This document shows positions 48,600 through 54,525 of a stretch of 54,525 nucleotides of DNA, piece by piece. The notes under the pieces were generated by a model. It was not told the origin of the DNA and made no database searches. It saw only the letters and a list, made by a program, of their open reading frames with translations. Made by a program: the position numbers and the translations under genes. Each line of letters begins with the position of its first letter. The stretch's first letter is position 1. Source of the DNA: Streptomyces amritsarensis (GTDB taxonomy: Bacteria > Actinomycetota > Actinomycetes > Streptomycetales > Streptomycetaceae); contig NZ_MQUR01000051.1 of assembly GCF_001953875.1 (NCBI RefSeq), positions 1 to 54,525 on the forward strand, read 5' to 3'.

Positions 48600-49919
48600 T
48601 CACCGCGCGCGGCGGCTGCGGGCGACCCGCGACGCCTCGATGGCGGCACGGTAGTGCGCGGCGGTCCCCTCGGCGGCAGCGGCCCAGGTGAAACGGGTCA
48701 GGACCCGTTCACGCCCGGCCGCACCGAGACGGGCCCGCAACTGCGCGTCGCCCAGCACCCGGCCCAGCGCGGCGGCCAGCGCGCCGGCGTCGCCGGGCGG
48801 CACGGCGAGGCAGGTCTCGCCGTCGGGGCCGGCCACCTCGGGAATCGCGCCGCCGGTGGTGGCGACGAGCGGGGTGCCGGTGGCCATGGCTTCGGCCGCC
48901 GGGAGCGAGAAGCCCTCGTACAGCGACGGCACGCACGCCACCTCGGCGCTGCGCACCAGGTCCACGAGTTCGGCGTCGGTGATGCCCTTGACGAAGCGGA
49001 CGGCGTCCTGGAGGCCGTACGTCTCGATGGCGCGGGCCACGGGTCCCTGCTCGGCGCGCTTGCCGACGACGACGAGGTGGGCGTCCGGCTGCTCGGTGCG
49101 CAGCTTCGCGAGGGCCTCGACGAGGAACACGAGGCCCTTGAGCGGCACGTCGGCGCTGGAGGTCGTGACGATGCGGCCGGGCACCTCGGCCACGGACCCG
49201 TCCGGCGACCACAGGTCGGTGTCGGCGCCGATGTGCACGACGTGGATGCGCTCGTCCCGGACGCCGAGGTGGTCGGCGATCTCCTGCCGGGAGGAGCCCG
49301 AGACGGTCAGCACGGACGGCAGCTTGCGGGCCACGCGGCCCTGCATGCGGGTGAAGGCGTACCAGCGGCGCACGGAGGCCCGCTTCACGCGGCTCTGCGC
49401 GGCATCGAGGTCGAGTTGGCGGTCGACGGTGATGGGGTGGTGGATCGTCGTCACCAGCGGCGCGCCGAGGTCGCCGAGCAGACCGTAGCCGAGGGTCTGG
49501 TTGTCGTGGATGACGTCGAACTCGCCGGCCCGCTCGCGCAGATGGCGGCGGGCGCGCAGCGAGAACGTCAGGGGCTCGGGGAAGCCGCCGGTCCACATCG
49601 TCGCGACTTCCAGGGCGTCGATCCAGTCCCGGTACTCGTCGCGCTTGGGTGTGCGGAAGGGATCGGGTTGGCGGTACAGGTCGAGGCTCGGGAGCTCGGT
49701 GAGTGTGGCGCCCGTGTCGAGCACCGGGTAGGGCTGTGCGCCGATGACCTCGACGCGGTGCCCGAGGCGGACCAGCTCGCGCGAGAGGTGCCGGACGTAG
49801 ACGCCCTGGCCGCCGCAGAACGGGTTCCCCTTATAGGTGAGGAGGGCGATGCGCAGCGGACGCTCGCCGTCGTCGGCGGGACCCGCGAAAGGGCTCGTCG
49901 CCACGGCCTCAGCGGTCAC
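48600..49919 (-). CDS. GT4-family glycosyltransferase
   Basis: 439 residues of the GT-B fold. N-terminal part: IALLTYKGNPFCGGQGVYVRHLSRELVRLGH. C-terminal nucleotide-sugar part: VTTSSADVPLKGLVFLVEAL, VVVGKRAEQG and PSLYEGFSLPAAEAMATGTPLVAT with the E-x7-E-type acceptor motif. The acceptor is unknown; similar enzymes mannosylate or glucosylate lipids. Start: GTG 49919 preceded by GAAGGGGG. It is the first gene of a three-gene operon whose promoter region is shared with the KstR-like gene and contains a KstR-type site. Confidence 0.93.
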   Translation of the reverse strand: MTAEAVATSPFAGPADDGERPLRIALLTYKGNPFCGGQGVYVRHLSRELVRLGHRVEVIGAQPYPVLDTGATLTELPSLDLYRQPDPFRTPKRDEYRDWIDALEVATMWTGGFPEPLTFSLRARRHLRERAGEFDVIHDNQTLGYGLLGDLGAPLVTTIHHPITVDRQLDLDAAQSRVKRASVRRWYAFTRMQGRVARKLPSVLTVSGSSRQEIADHLGVRDERIHVVHIGADTDLWSPDGSVAEVPGRIVTTSSADVPLKGLVFLVEALAKLRTEQPDAHLVVVGKRAEQGPVARAIETYGLQDAVRFVKGITDAELVDLVRSAEVACVPSLYEGFSLPAAEAMATGTPLVATTGGAIPEVAGPDGETCLAVPPGDAGALAAALGRVLGDAQLRARLGAAGRERVLTRFTWAAAAEGTAAHYRAAIEASRVARSRRAR

Positions 49920-49972
49920 TCTCGGCCCCCTTCTCACTGCACTTTCGCCGGAGCGTAACCGCTCGGATAATG

Positions 49973-49986
49973 TAGAACAAGTTTCA
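49973..49986. promoter_or_regulatory. KstR-type operator between glycosyltransferase and kstR-like genes
   Basis: TAGAACAAGTTTCA contains the core AACAAGTT of a KstR palindrome. It lies 54 bases before the glycosyltransferase start and about 150 before the regulator start, placed to control either or both. Confidence 0.72.
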
Positions 49987-50136
49987 GACTTGATCCGCCT
50001 AAGAGCATTGAATCTACCGGCCGGAAACCACACCGTAAGAGGTGGAGCAGGTGATTCGCGCCACGACCGCGGCGCCTGAGATGCTGGCTGCGGATCAGCC
50101 CGGAGCCAGCCCGCGCAACGACACGGAACGGGACAC

Positions 50137-50760
50137 ATGAGTGCGGAAGTGAAGGCCGTCACCACACCGGCGTCGCCTCCCCTGACGGAGCGCCAGGAGG
50201 CACGCCGCCGCCGGATCCTGCACGCGAGCGCCCAACTGGCCAGCCGGGGCGGCTTCGACGCCGTGCAGATGCGCGAGGTCGCCGAGGCGGCCGGCGTGGC
50301 CCTGGGCACGCTCTACCGGTACTTCCCGTCCAAGGTGCACCTGCTGGTCGCCACCATGCAGGACCAGCTCCAGCACATGCACACCACGCTGCGCAAGCGC
50401 CCGCCCGCCGGGGACGAGCCGGCGGCCCGGGTCGCGGAGACCCTGATGCGCGCCTTCCGCGCCCTCCAGCGGGAGCCGCAGCTGGCCGACGCGATGGTGC
50501 GGGCGCTGACCTTCGCGGACCGCAGCGTGAGCCCCGAGGTCGACACCGTGTCCCGTCTGACCACGGCGATCATCCTGGACGCGATGGGCCTGGAGCACCC
50601 GCCGACCGCGGAACAGCTGTCGGCCGTCCGGGTCATCGAGCACACCTGGCACTCGGCGCTGATCACCTGGCTGTCGGGGCGCGCCTCGATCGCCCAGGTG
50701 AAGATCGACATCGAAACGGTCTGCCGCCTGATCGACCTGACGTCGCCGGAAAAGTCCTGA
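50137..50760 (+). CDS. kstR: KstR-like TetR-family regulator
   Basis: 207 residues with strong resemblance to mycobacterial KstR, the repressor of cholesterol catabolism that is released by a CoA-thioester steroid intermediate. The DNA-binding part reads RRRRILHASAQLASRGGFDAVQMREVAEAAGVALGTLYRYFPSKVHLLVA, in which GGFDAVQM and GTLYRYFPSKVHLL match KstR nearly residue by residue. The ligand-domain helices (LQREPQLADAMVRALTFAD, RVIEHTWHSALITWLSGRAS) are also conserved. Start: ATG 50137. It is divergent from the glycosyltransferase operon; a KstR-type operator lies between them and two more lie before catabolic operons in this window. Confidence 0.88.
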   Translation: MSAEVKAVTTPASPPLTERQEARRRRILHASAQLASRGGFDAVQMREVAEAAGVALGTLYRYFPSKVHLLVATMQDQLQHMHTTLRKRPPAGDEPAARVAETLMRAFRALQREPQLADAMVRALTFADRSVSPEVDTVSRLTTAIILDAMGLEHPPTAEQLSAVRVIEHTWHSALITWLSGRASIAQVKIDIETVCRLIDLTSPEKS

Positions 50761-50775
50761 AGCAGCCGCCGGGCG

Positions 50776-52158
50776 TCACACCATGATGGTGGTCGCCCAG
50801 GGGACGGCCGCGTTCCAGCCGGGCCAGAGGCTCTCGGGTTCGGCCCGGGCGGTCAGCACCACGAGCAGCGGGGTGCGGCCCGCCGTACGGATCACCTCGC
50901 CGACGCATTCCGGCACGCCGCCGCCGACGTCGTGCAGGTTCTCGGCGACCACCACCAGCGGCCGGTAGGGGGTGGCGCGGCGCAGGGCGGCGCGCAGGTC
51001 GTCGCCGAGTGCGGCGCCGTCCGGACCGGTGCGCACGTGCCAGACGGTGACCTGGCCGTCCTGGCGCAGCGTGCTCGCCAGCTCGGACAGGAGCCAGCCC
51101 TGGCCTCCCCCCGGCCCGCCGGCGAGGGTGACCACGTGCGGGCGCCGCTGGCGCTGCACCAGTGCCAGCAGGGCGAACAGCAGGTCCAGTTCGGGGTCGG
51201 AGGGGGAGGTGAAGTCGAGGTCCGGGCCGTCGGAGGGGAGCAGGGCGGGGTCCTGGTTGATGATCGCCTGGTGCAGGTCCCGCACCTCGCGACCGGGCTG
51301 GACGCCGAAGTCCTTGCTCAGCTGCTGGTGGAGCCGCTCGTACGCCCGCAGGGCCTCGGCCTGGTGGCCGGCCCGGTAGAGGGCGAGCATGAGGAGGTGG
51401 CAGGAGCGTTCCCGGGAGGGCTCGGCGGCCGCCCCGGCCTCCAGGCCGCCGATCACCTCGTGGTGGCGTCCGTTGCGCAGTTCCGCGTCGCAGTAGTCCT
51501 CGAACGCTGCGGTGCGGGAGCTGTCCACCACGGCGAGCTGCGGCCACTCGACGCCGGATTCGGCGAGTTCCTGCGCGGCCCGGCCCCGCCACAGTCCGAG
51601 CGCGGTACGCAGCAGGCGGGCGGCGCTCTCCGGCTGCCCGGCGGCCAGCGCCTCGCGGCCCTGGTCGGCGAGGACCCGGAAGCGTTCGAGGTCGAGGACC
51701 CCCGGCGCCATCCGCAGCATGTAGCCGGGAGCCTGGCTGACGAGTGAGGCGACGTGGGCCGGGACGGCTCCGCGGGCGAGTACGCCGCGCAGCGCCGAGA
51801 TGGTGTTCTGCAGGACCTTGCGGGCGGTGGCCGGGGCGTCTCCGTTCGGCCAGAGGACCTGCATGAGGTCGCCGGTGGCGACCACCTGGTTGGCGTGGAG
51901 CAGCAGGAAGGCCAGGACGGCGCGCTGGTTCATGCCCCGCAGCGGGAGCGGTCCGGAGCCGGTGGCGATCTCCAGCGGCCCGAGGAGCCGGAAGGACACC
52001 CCCGGGTCCGCGGGGGCCGCGGGCCGGGCCGGGCTCCCGGCGGGCGGATTCGCCCTGAGGTGTGCCGGTCCCGCGCCCCGGGAGCCGGACTGCGGCGCCA
52101 CGGGGCCGCGGGCCGCCGGAACGCGGCCGAGTGTTCGCGACATCGTCTGATTGAGCAT
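50776..52158 (-). CDS. SARP/AfsR-type regulator with degraded P-loop domain
   Basis: 460 residues. An unconserved, disordered N-terminus of about 50 residues is followed by the OmpR-like winged helix (about 52-145, RLLGPLEIATGSGPLPL ... LWPNGDAPATARKVLQNTISALR), the BTAD helical domain (about 150-300) and a C-terminal region that looks like a reduced ATPase: VTLAGGPGGGQGWLL stands at the Walker A place but has no GK(S/T). Full AfsR-type proteins carry an intact NB-ARC ATPase and TPRs. Start: ATG 52158 with GGGGGAGAC before it. The targets are unknown, and no biosynthetic cluster lies adjacent in this window. Confidence 0.88.
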   Translation of the reverse strand: MLNQTMSRTLGRVPAARGPVAPQSGSRGAGPAHLRANPPAGSPARPAAPADPGVSFRLLGPLEIATGSGPLPLRGMNQRAVLAFLLLHANQVVATGDLMQVLWPNGDAPATARKVLQNTISALRGVLARGAVPAHVASLVSQAPGYMLRMAPGVLDLERFRVLADQGREALAAGQPESAARLLRTALGLWRGRAAQELAESGVEWPQLAVVDSSRTAAFEDYCDAELRNGRHHEVIGGLEAGAAAEPSRERSCHLLMLALYRAGHQAEALRAYERLHQQLSKDFGVQPGREVRDLHQAIINQDPALLPSDGPDLDFTSPSDPELDLLFALLALVQRQRRPHVVTLAGGPGGGQGWLLSELASTLRQDGQVTVWHVRTGPDGAALGDDLRAALRRATPYRPLVVVAENLHDVGGGVPECVGEVIRTAGRTPLLVVLTARAEPESLWPGWNAAVPWATTIMV

Positions 52159-52406
52159 GTCTCCCCCGAATTCAGCTGCCGTCGACACAGGCGTCGCCGG
52201 CCGATTTCGGCTGCGGCTCCGCCGTGCGTGGGGGAGTTTCGAAACGGGCCCGACATGGAGACATGCGGGGCCCGTTCCGTTGGCGCGATCGCACGGCTTC
52301 CCCCCGGTAAGCCTTCCGCGCCGCCGTGCACGAAATGTGCAGGACGGCTCAGAACTGCGATTGACCTGGGACGTTAGCAGACAGATCAATGGCGCCGACG
52401 ATTACC

Positions 52407-52829
52407 CTACTCGCGGGTAACGGTTAGCCCCATAACGTCCCTCACCTCTGGACTGCTTTCGGCCACCTCTTGCAGCACCGCCTCCATGGTGTCGACGGAC
52501 CGGGAGAAGAGCTCGCGACCGGACGGCGTGAGCCGGACGTCGAACCCCCTCCGGTCGCTGGAACACGGCTTGCGCTCGGCATATCCCGCGCCGACCATCT
52601 GGGCCAGCAGGCGCGAGACCTGCGGCTGACTGCGGGACGCGCGGGAGCTGAGCTCCCCCGCCCGGATCCAGCCATCCGCACGCGCCATCACGTCCATGAT
52701 CTCGAAAGCGCTGGCACACAGGCCGTGGCGCTCGGACAGGACGCGCTCGGCGGCCTGGTTGATCTGCGCACAGGCCCGGGTCACGGCCACCCAGCGGGCG
52801 GTGAGAGCTGTTTCAGTCACGCTACTCAT
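52407..52829 (-). CDS. MarR-family regulator divergent from an exporter
   Basis: 140 residues. The winged helix is seen as HGLCASAFEIMDVMARAD, LSSRASRSQPQVSRLLAQMVGAGYAERKPCSSDRRGFDVRLTPSGREL (given in parts), with the wing DRRGFDVRLT. A cysteine (KPCSSD) before the wing might act as a redox or ligand contact. Start: ATG 52829. The divergent neighbour is a DHA2 exporter and repeated sites lie between, so it is likely a repressor of that exporter. Confidence 0.92.
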   Translation of the reverse strand: MSSVTETALTARWVAVTRACAQINQAAERVLSERHGLCASAFEIMDVMARADGWIRAGELSSRASRSQPQVSRLLAQMVGAGYAERKPCSSDRRGFDVRLTPSGRELFSRSVDTMEAVLQEVAESSPEVRDVMGLTVTRE

Positions 52830-52852
52830 CGTAGGTTCACTGCCTCCTCTTG

Positions 52853-52905
52853 TCGATGCATACGCATGCATGTACTGTGCGGCACCAAGATCGATGCATT
52901 CGCAT
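52853..52905. promoter_or_regulatory. Pair of repeated operators between MarR and exporter genes
   Basis: TCGATGCAT(A/T)CGCAT is repeated directly at 52853-52867 and 52891-52905, 38 bases apart. Each copy contains ATGC....GCAT dyad symmetry, and both lie in the 105-base intergenic region. This is typical of MarR operators. Confidence 0.7.
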
Positions 52906-52934
52906 AAATCGTTAACACAGACGAAGGAGACGTG

Positions 52935-54395
52935 GTGACCGAGCAGACGCTGGCACCCCAGACAGCCGAGCAGGACGCGGCACGAACGCCCGCACAGGCC
53001 CCCGCCAAGGCCCCCTGGACCACACTGGTGGTGGTCGGCGTCGCCCAGCTGATGGTCATGCTGGACTCGACCGTCGTGAACGTGGCCCTCCCCTCGATCG
53101 GCGCCCAGCTGCCGGCCGATCAGACCGCCCTGCAGTGGACGATCAGCGGCTACGTCCTGATGCTCGGCAGCCTGCTGCTCTTCGGCGGCCGCGTCTCCGA
53201 CGTCTTCGGACGCCGTCGCACCTTCCTCACCGGCCTCACCGTCTTCGCCGTGGCCTCCGTGCTCTGCGGCATCGCGGGCAACCAGGAACTGCTCGTCGCG
53301 GGCCGCGCCGTACAGGGCGCCGGCGCCGCACTGCTGTCCGCGGCCGCCCTGTCGATCATCCTGGAGGTCTACCAGGACGAGGAGCAGCGCAAGATCGCGC
53401 TGACCGCCTGGAGCGGTCTCGGCGTGATCGGCGCGACCATCGGCGTGGTGCTCGGCGGCCTGATCGTCACGGCGATCAGCTGGCGCTGGGCCTTCCTGAT
53501 CAACATCCCGGTCAGCATCGCCGCCGGCTTCGGCGCCCTGCGCAGCATGCCGGCCCTCAACACCAGCAGCGGCCGCAAGCTGCGGCTGCCGTCGGCGATC
53601 GTGTCCACCGCCGGCCTCGCCGCCCTGTCCTTCGGCCTCATCCGGCTGCACGAGGGATTCGGCGACACGACGGCCTGGATCAGCATCGGCGCCGCCGCCG
53701 TCCTGCTCGCCGCGGTCACGTTCATGGAGATCGGCCAGGCCGATCCGCTGCTCCCGCTGCACCTGCTGCGCAAGCCCACCTACTGGCTGTCCAGCGTCGG
53801 CCTGCTCCTGGTGGCCAGCGTGATGATCAGCAGCTCCTTCCTGGCCAGCATGTACTTCCAGCGGGTCCACGAGATGAGCGCCTTCGCCACCGGCCTCTCC
53901 CTGCTCCCCATGGGCCTGGCCGCCCTCGTCGTCGCCCTGGTCGCGCCGTCGCTGGCGAACGCCCTGGGCCTGGGCGGGATGTACGCGGCCGGAGCCGCCC
54001 TCCAGCTGGTCGGCACGGGCATCCTGGCGACCGGCACCGACAGCGTCGCGCTGACGATCGTCGCCCTGGCCGTGATCGGCGCAGGCCTGCCCGCCTGCTT
54101 CGTCCCGCTCTTCGGCATCGGCACCTCGCACGTCAAGGTGGAGGAGTCGGGCGTGGGCTCCGGCCTGCTCAACACCTTCAACGAGACAGGTGCCGCCCTC
54201 GGCATCGCCGTCATCGGCACCATCCTGGCGACCTCGGTCGACGACCGCCTCGACGGCGGCGGTTCGGTCGCGGACGCGACCACCGCGGGTGTCGGCAACG
54301 GCTTCCTCGCCCTCGCCGTCTGCTCGGGCGTCGCCATCGTGATCGCGCTCGTCCTGCGGTCGCTGACCCGCGCCCCCGAGGGCGCCGAGGCCTGA
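52935..54395 (+). CDS. DHA2-type (EmrB/QacA) multidrug exporter
   Basis: 486 residues, 14 predicted helices. Motif D1 in helix 1 is QLMVMLDSTVVNVALPSI, GGRVSDVFGRRR is the A motif, and the motif C-like glycine-rich stretch GVIGATIGVVLGGLI follows. A polar N-terminus of about 28 residues (rich in Ala, Pro and Gln) precedes helix 1. Start: GTG at 52935, preceded by AAGGAG five bases before; a GTG at 52932 is adjacent and equally open. It is probably controlled by the divergent MarR and may export a toxic compound or antibiotic. Confidence 0.92.
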   Translation: MTEQTLAPQTAEQDAARTPAQAPAKAPWTTLVVVGVAQLMVMLDSTVVNVALPSIGAQLPADQTALQWTISGYVLMLGSLLLFGGRVSDVFGRRRTFLTGLTVFAVASVLCGIAGNQELLVAGRAVQGAGAALLSAAALSIILEVYQDEEQRKIALTAWSGLGVIGATIGVVLGGLIVTAISWRWAFLINIPVSIAAGFGALRSMPALNTSSGRKLRLPSAIVSTAGLAALSFGLIRLHEGFGDTTAWISIGAAAVLLAAVTFMEIGQADPLLPLHLLRKPTYWLSSVGLLLVASVMISSSFLASMYFQRVHEMSAFATGLSLLPMGLAALVVALVAPSLANALGLGGMYAAGAALQLVGTGILATGTDSVALTIVALAVIGAGLPACFVPLFGIGTSHVKVEESGVGSGLLNTFNETGAALGIAVIGTILATSVDDRLDGGGSVADATTAGVGNGFLALAVCSGVAIVIALVLRSLTRAPEGAEA

Positions 54396-54463
54396 CCACC
54401 CCCCGCGGGAGGGGGCGTACGCGCCCAGCCTCCCGCCGCGAACAACCACACATCCCCCTGAAC

Positions 54464-54497
54464 GTGGGCTTGCAGCCTCCCCCGGCTGCAAGCCCAC
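54464..54497 (+). terminator. Strong terminator behind the exporter
   Basis: GTGGGCTTGCAGCC and GGCTGCAAGCCCAC form a perfect 14-bp stem around the six-base loop TCCCCC, and TTC follows. A weaker CCCCCCGC/GGGAGGGGG hairpin precedes it at 54399-54416. Confidence 0.85.
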
Positions 54498-54525
54498 TTC
54501 GCGTGGGGCGGAAGACCCGCGCACG

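Noticed and set aside
1..54525. tRNA, rRNA, integrase or attachment sites
   Set aside because: I found no cloverleaf-type sequence, rRNA segment or integrase-like protein on either strand by reading; a scan with a tRNA finder would be the deciding test.

Overview
The window is chromosomal DNA of a streptomycete (Streptomyces or a very close relative). The evidence is a very high G+C content, long spurious open frames in every phase, many GTG/TTG starts, DmdR-type iron boxes, an LAxTG (class E) sorting signal, a Scr1-type XRE regulator paired with a DUF397 protein, a SARP regulator and an actinobacterial type A RNase P RNA. I see no tRNA, rRNA, IS element, phage gene, CRISPR array or attachment site. 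The content looks mostly like core chromosome with some accessory patches.

1-8 kb is a heme-iron acquisition locus. It holds a heme oxygenase whose C-terminus is frameshifted or deleted, two HtaA heme-binding surface proteins (one carrying a sortase signal, one with a membrane helix and a long cytoplasmic tail) and a divergent hmuTUV ABC importer. Two iron boxes lie in front of these genes, so iron-loaded DmdR should repress them together. 8-18 kb is housekeeping and mixed: GNAT, PhzF and SDR enzymes, a Bcr/CflA exporter, an Rsm22/METTL17-like ribosome methyltransferase relative, dimethylargininase with a TetR regulator, a small prim-pol protein, YaaA, and a MerR regulator coupled to a membrane protein.

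18-24 kb carries rnpB, then an unusual 1.2-kb array of hairpin-rich tandem repeats. The tightly packed Nif3 / zinc-ribbon / RNase HI-phosphatase operon and a conserved orphan protein follow. 24-33 kb is dominated by two acyl-CoA/steroid-type catabolic operons (SDR, Zn-alcohol dehydrogenase, MaoC hydratase; thiolase and a fused two-domain acyl-CoA dehydrogenase). Between them sit a receiver-like protein, a small sigma-factor cluster and two small secreted proteins.

33-46 kb holds two Ser/Thr kinases around an XRE/DUF397 pair, methyltransferase and cell-wall amidase genes, an LLM oxidoreductase and several small envelope proteins. 46-54 kb holds a glycosyltransferase / methyltransferase / alpha-toroid protein operon divergent from a KstR-like TetR regulator, a SARP with a degraded P-loop, and a MarR-DHA2 exporter pair.

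The most interesting pattern links distant parts of the window. The KstR-like regulator has a KstR-type palindrome (core AACNNGTT) in its own divergent promoter, and similar palindromes stand before both catabolic operons. This suggests one regulon joining beta-oxidation-like genes to an unstudied glycosyltransferase/methyltransferase/toroid operon. The repeat array behind rnpB is the second strong candidate for something undescribed.
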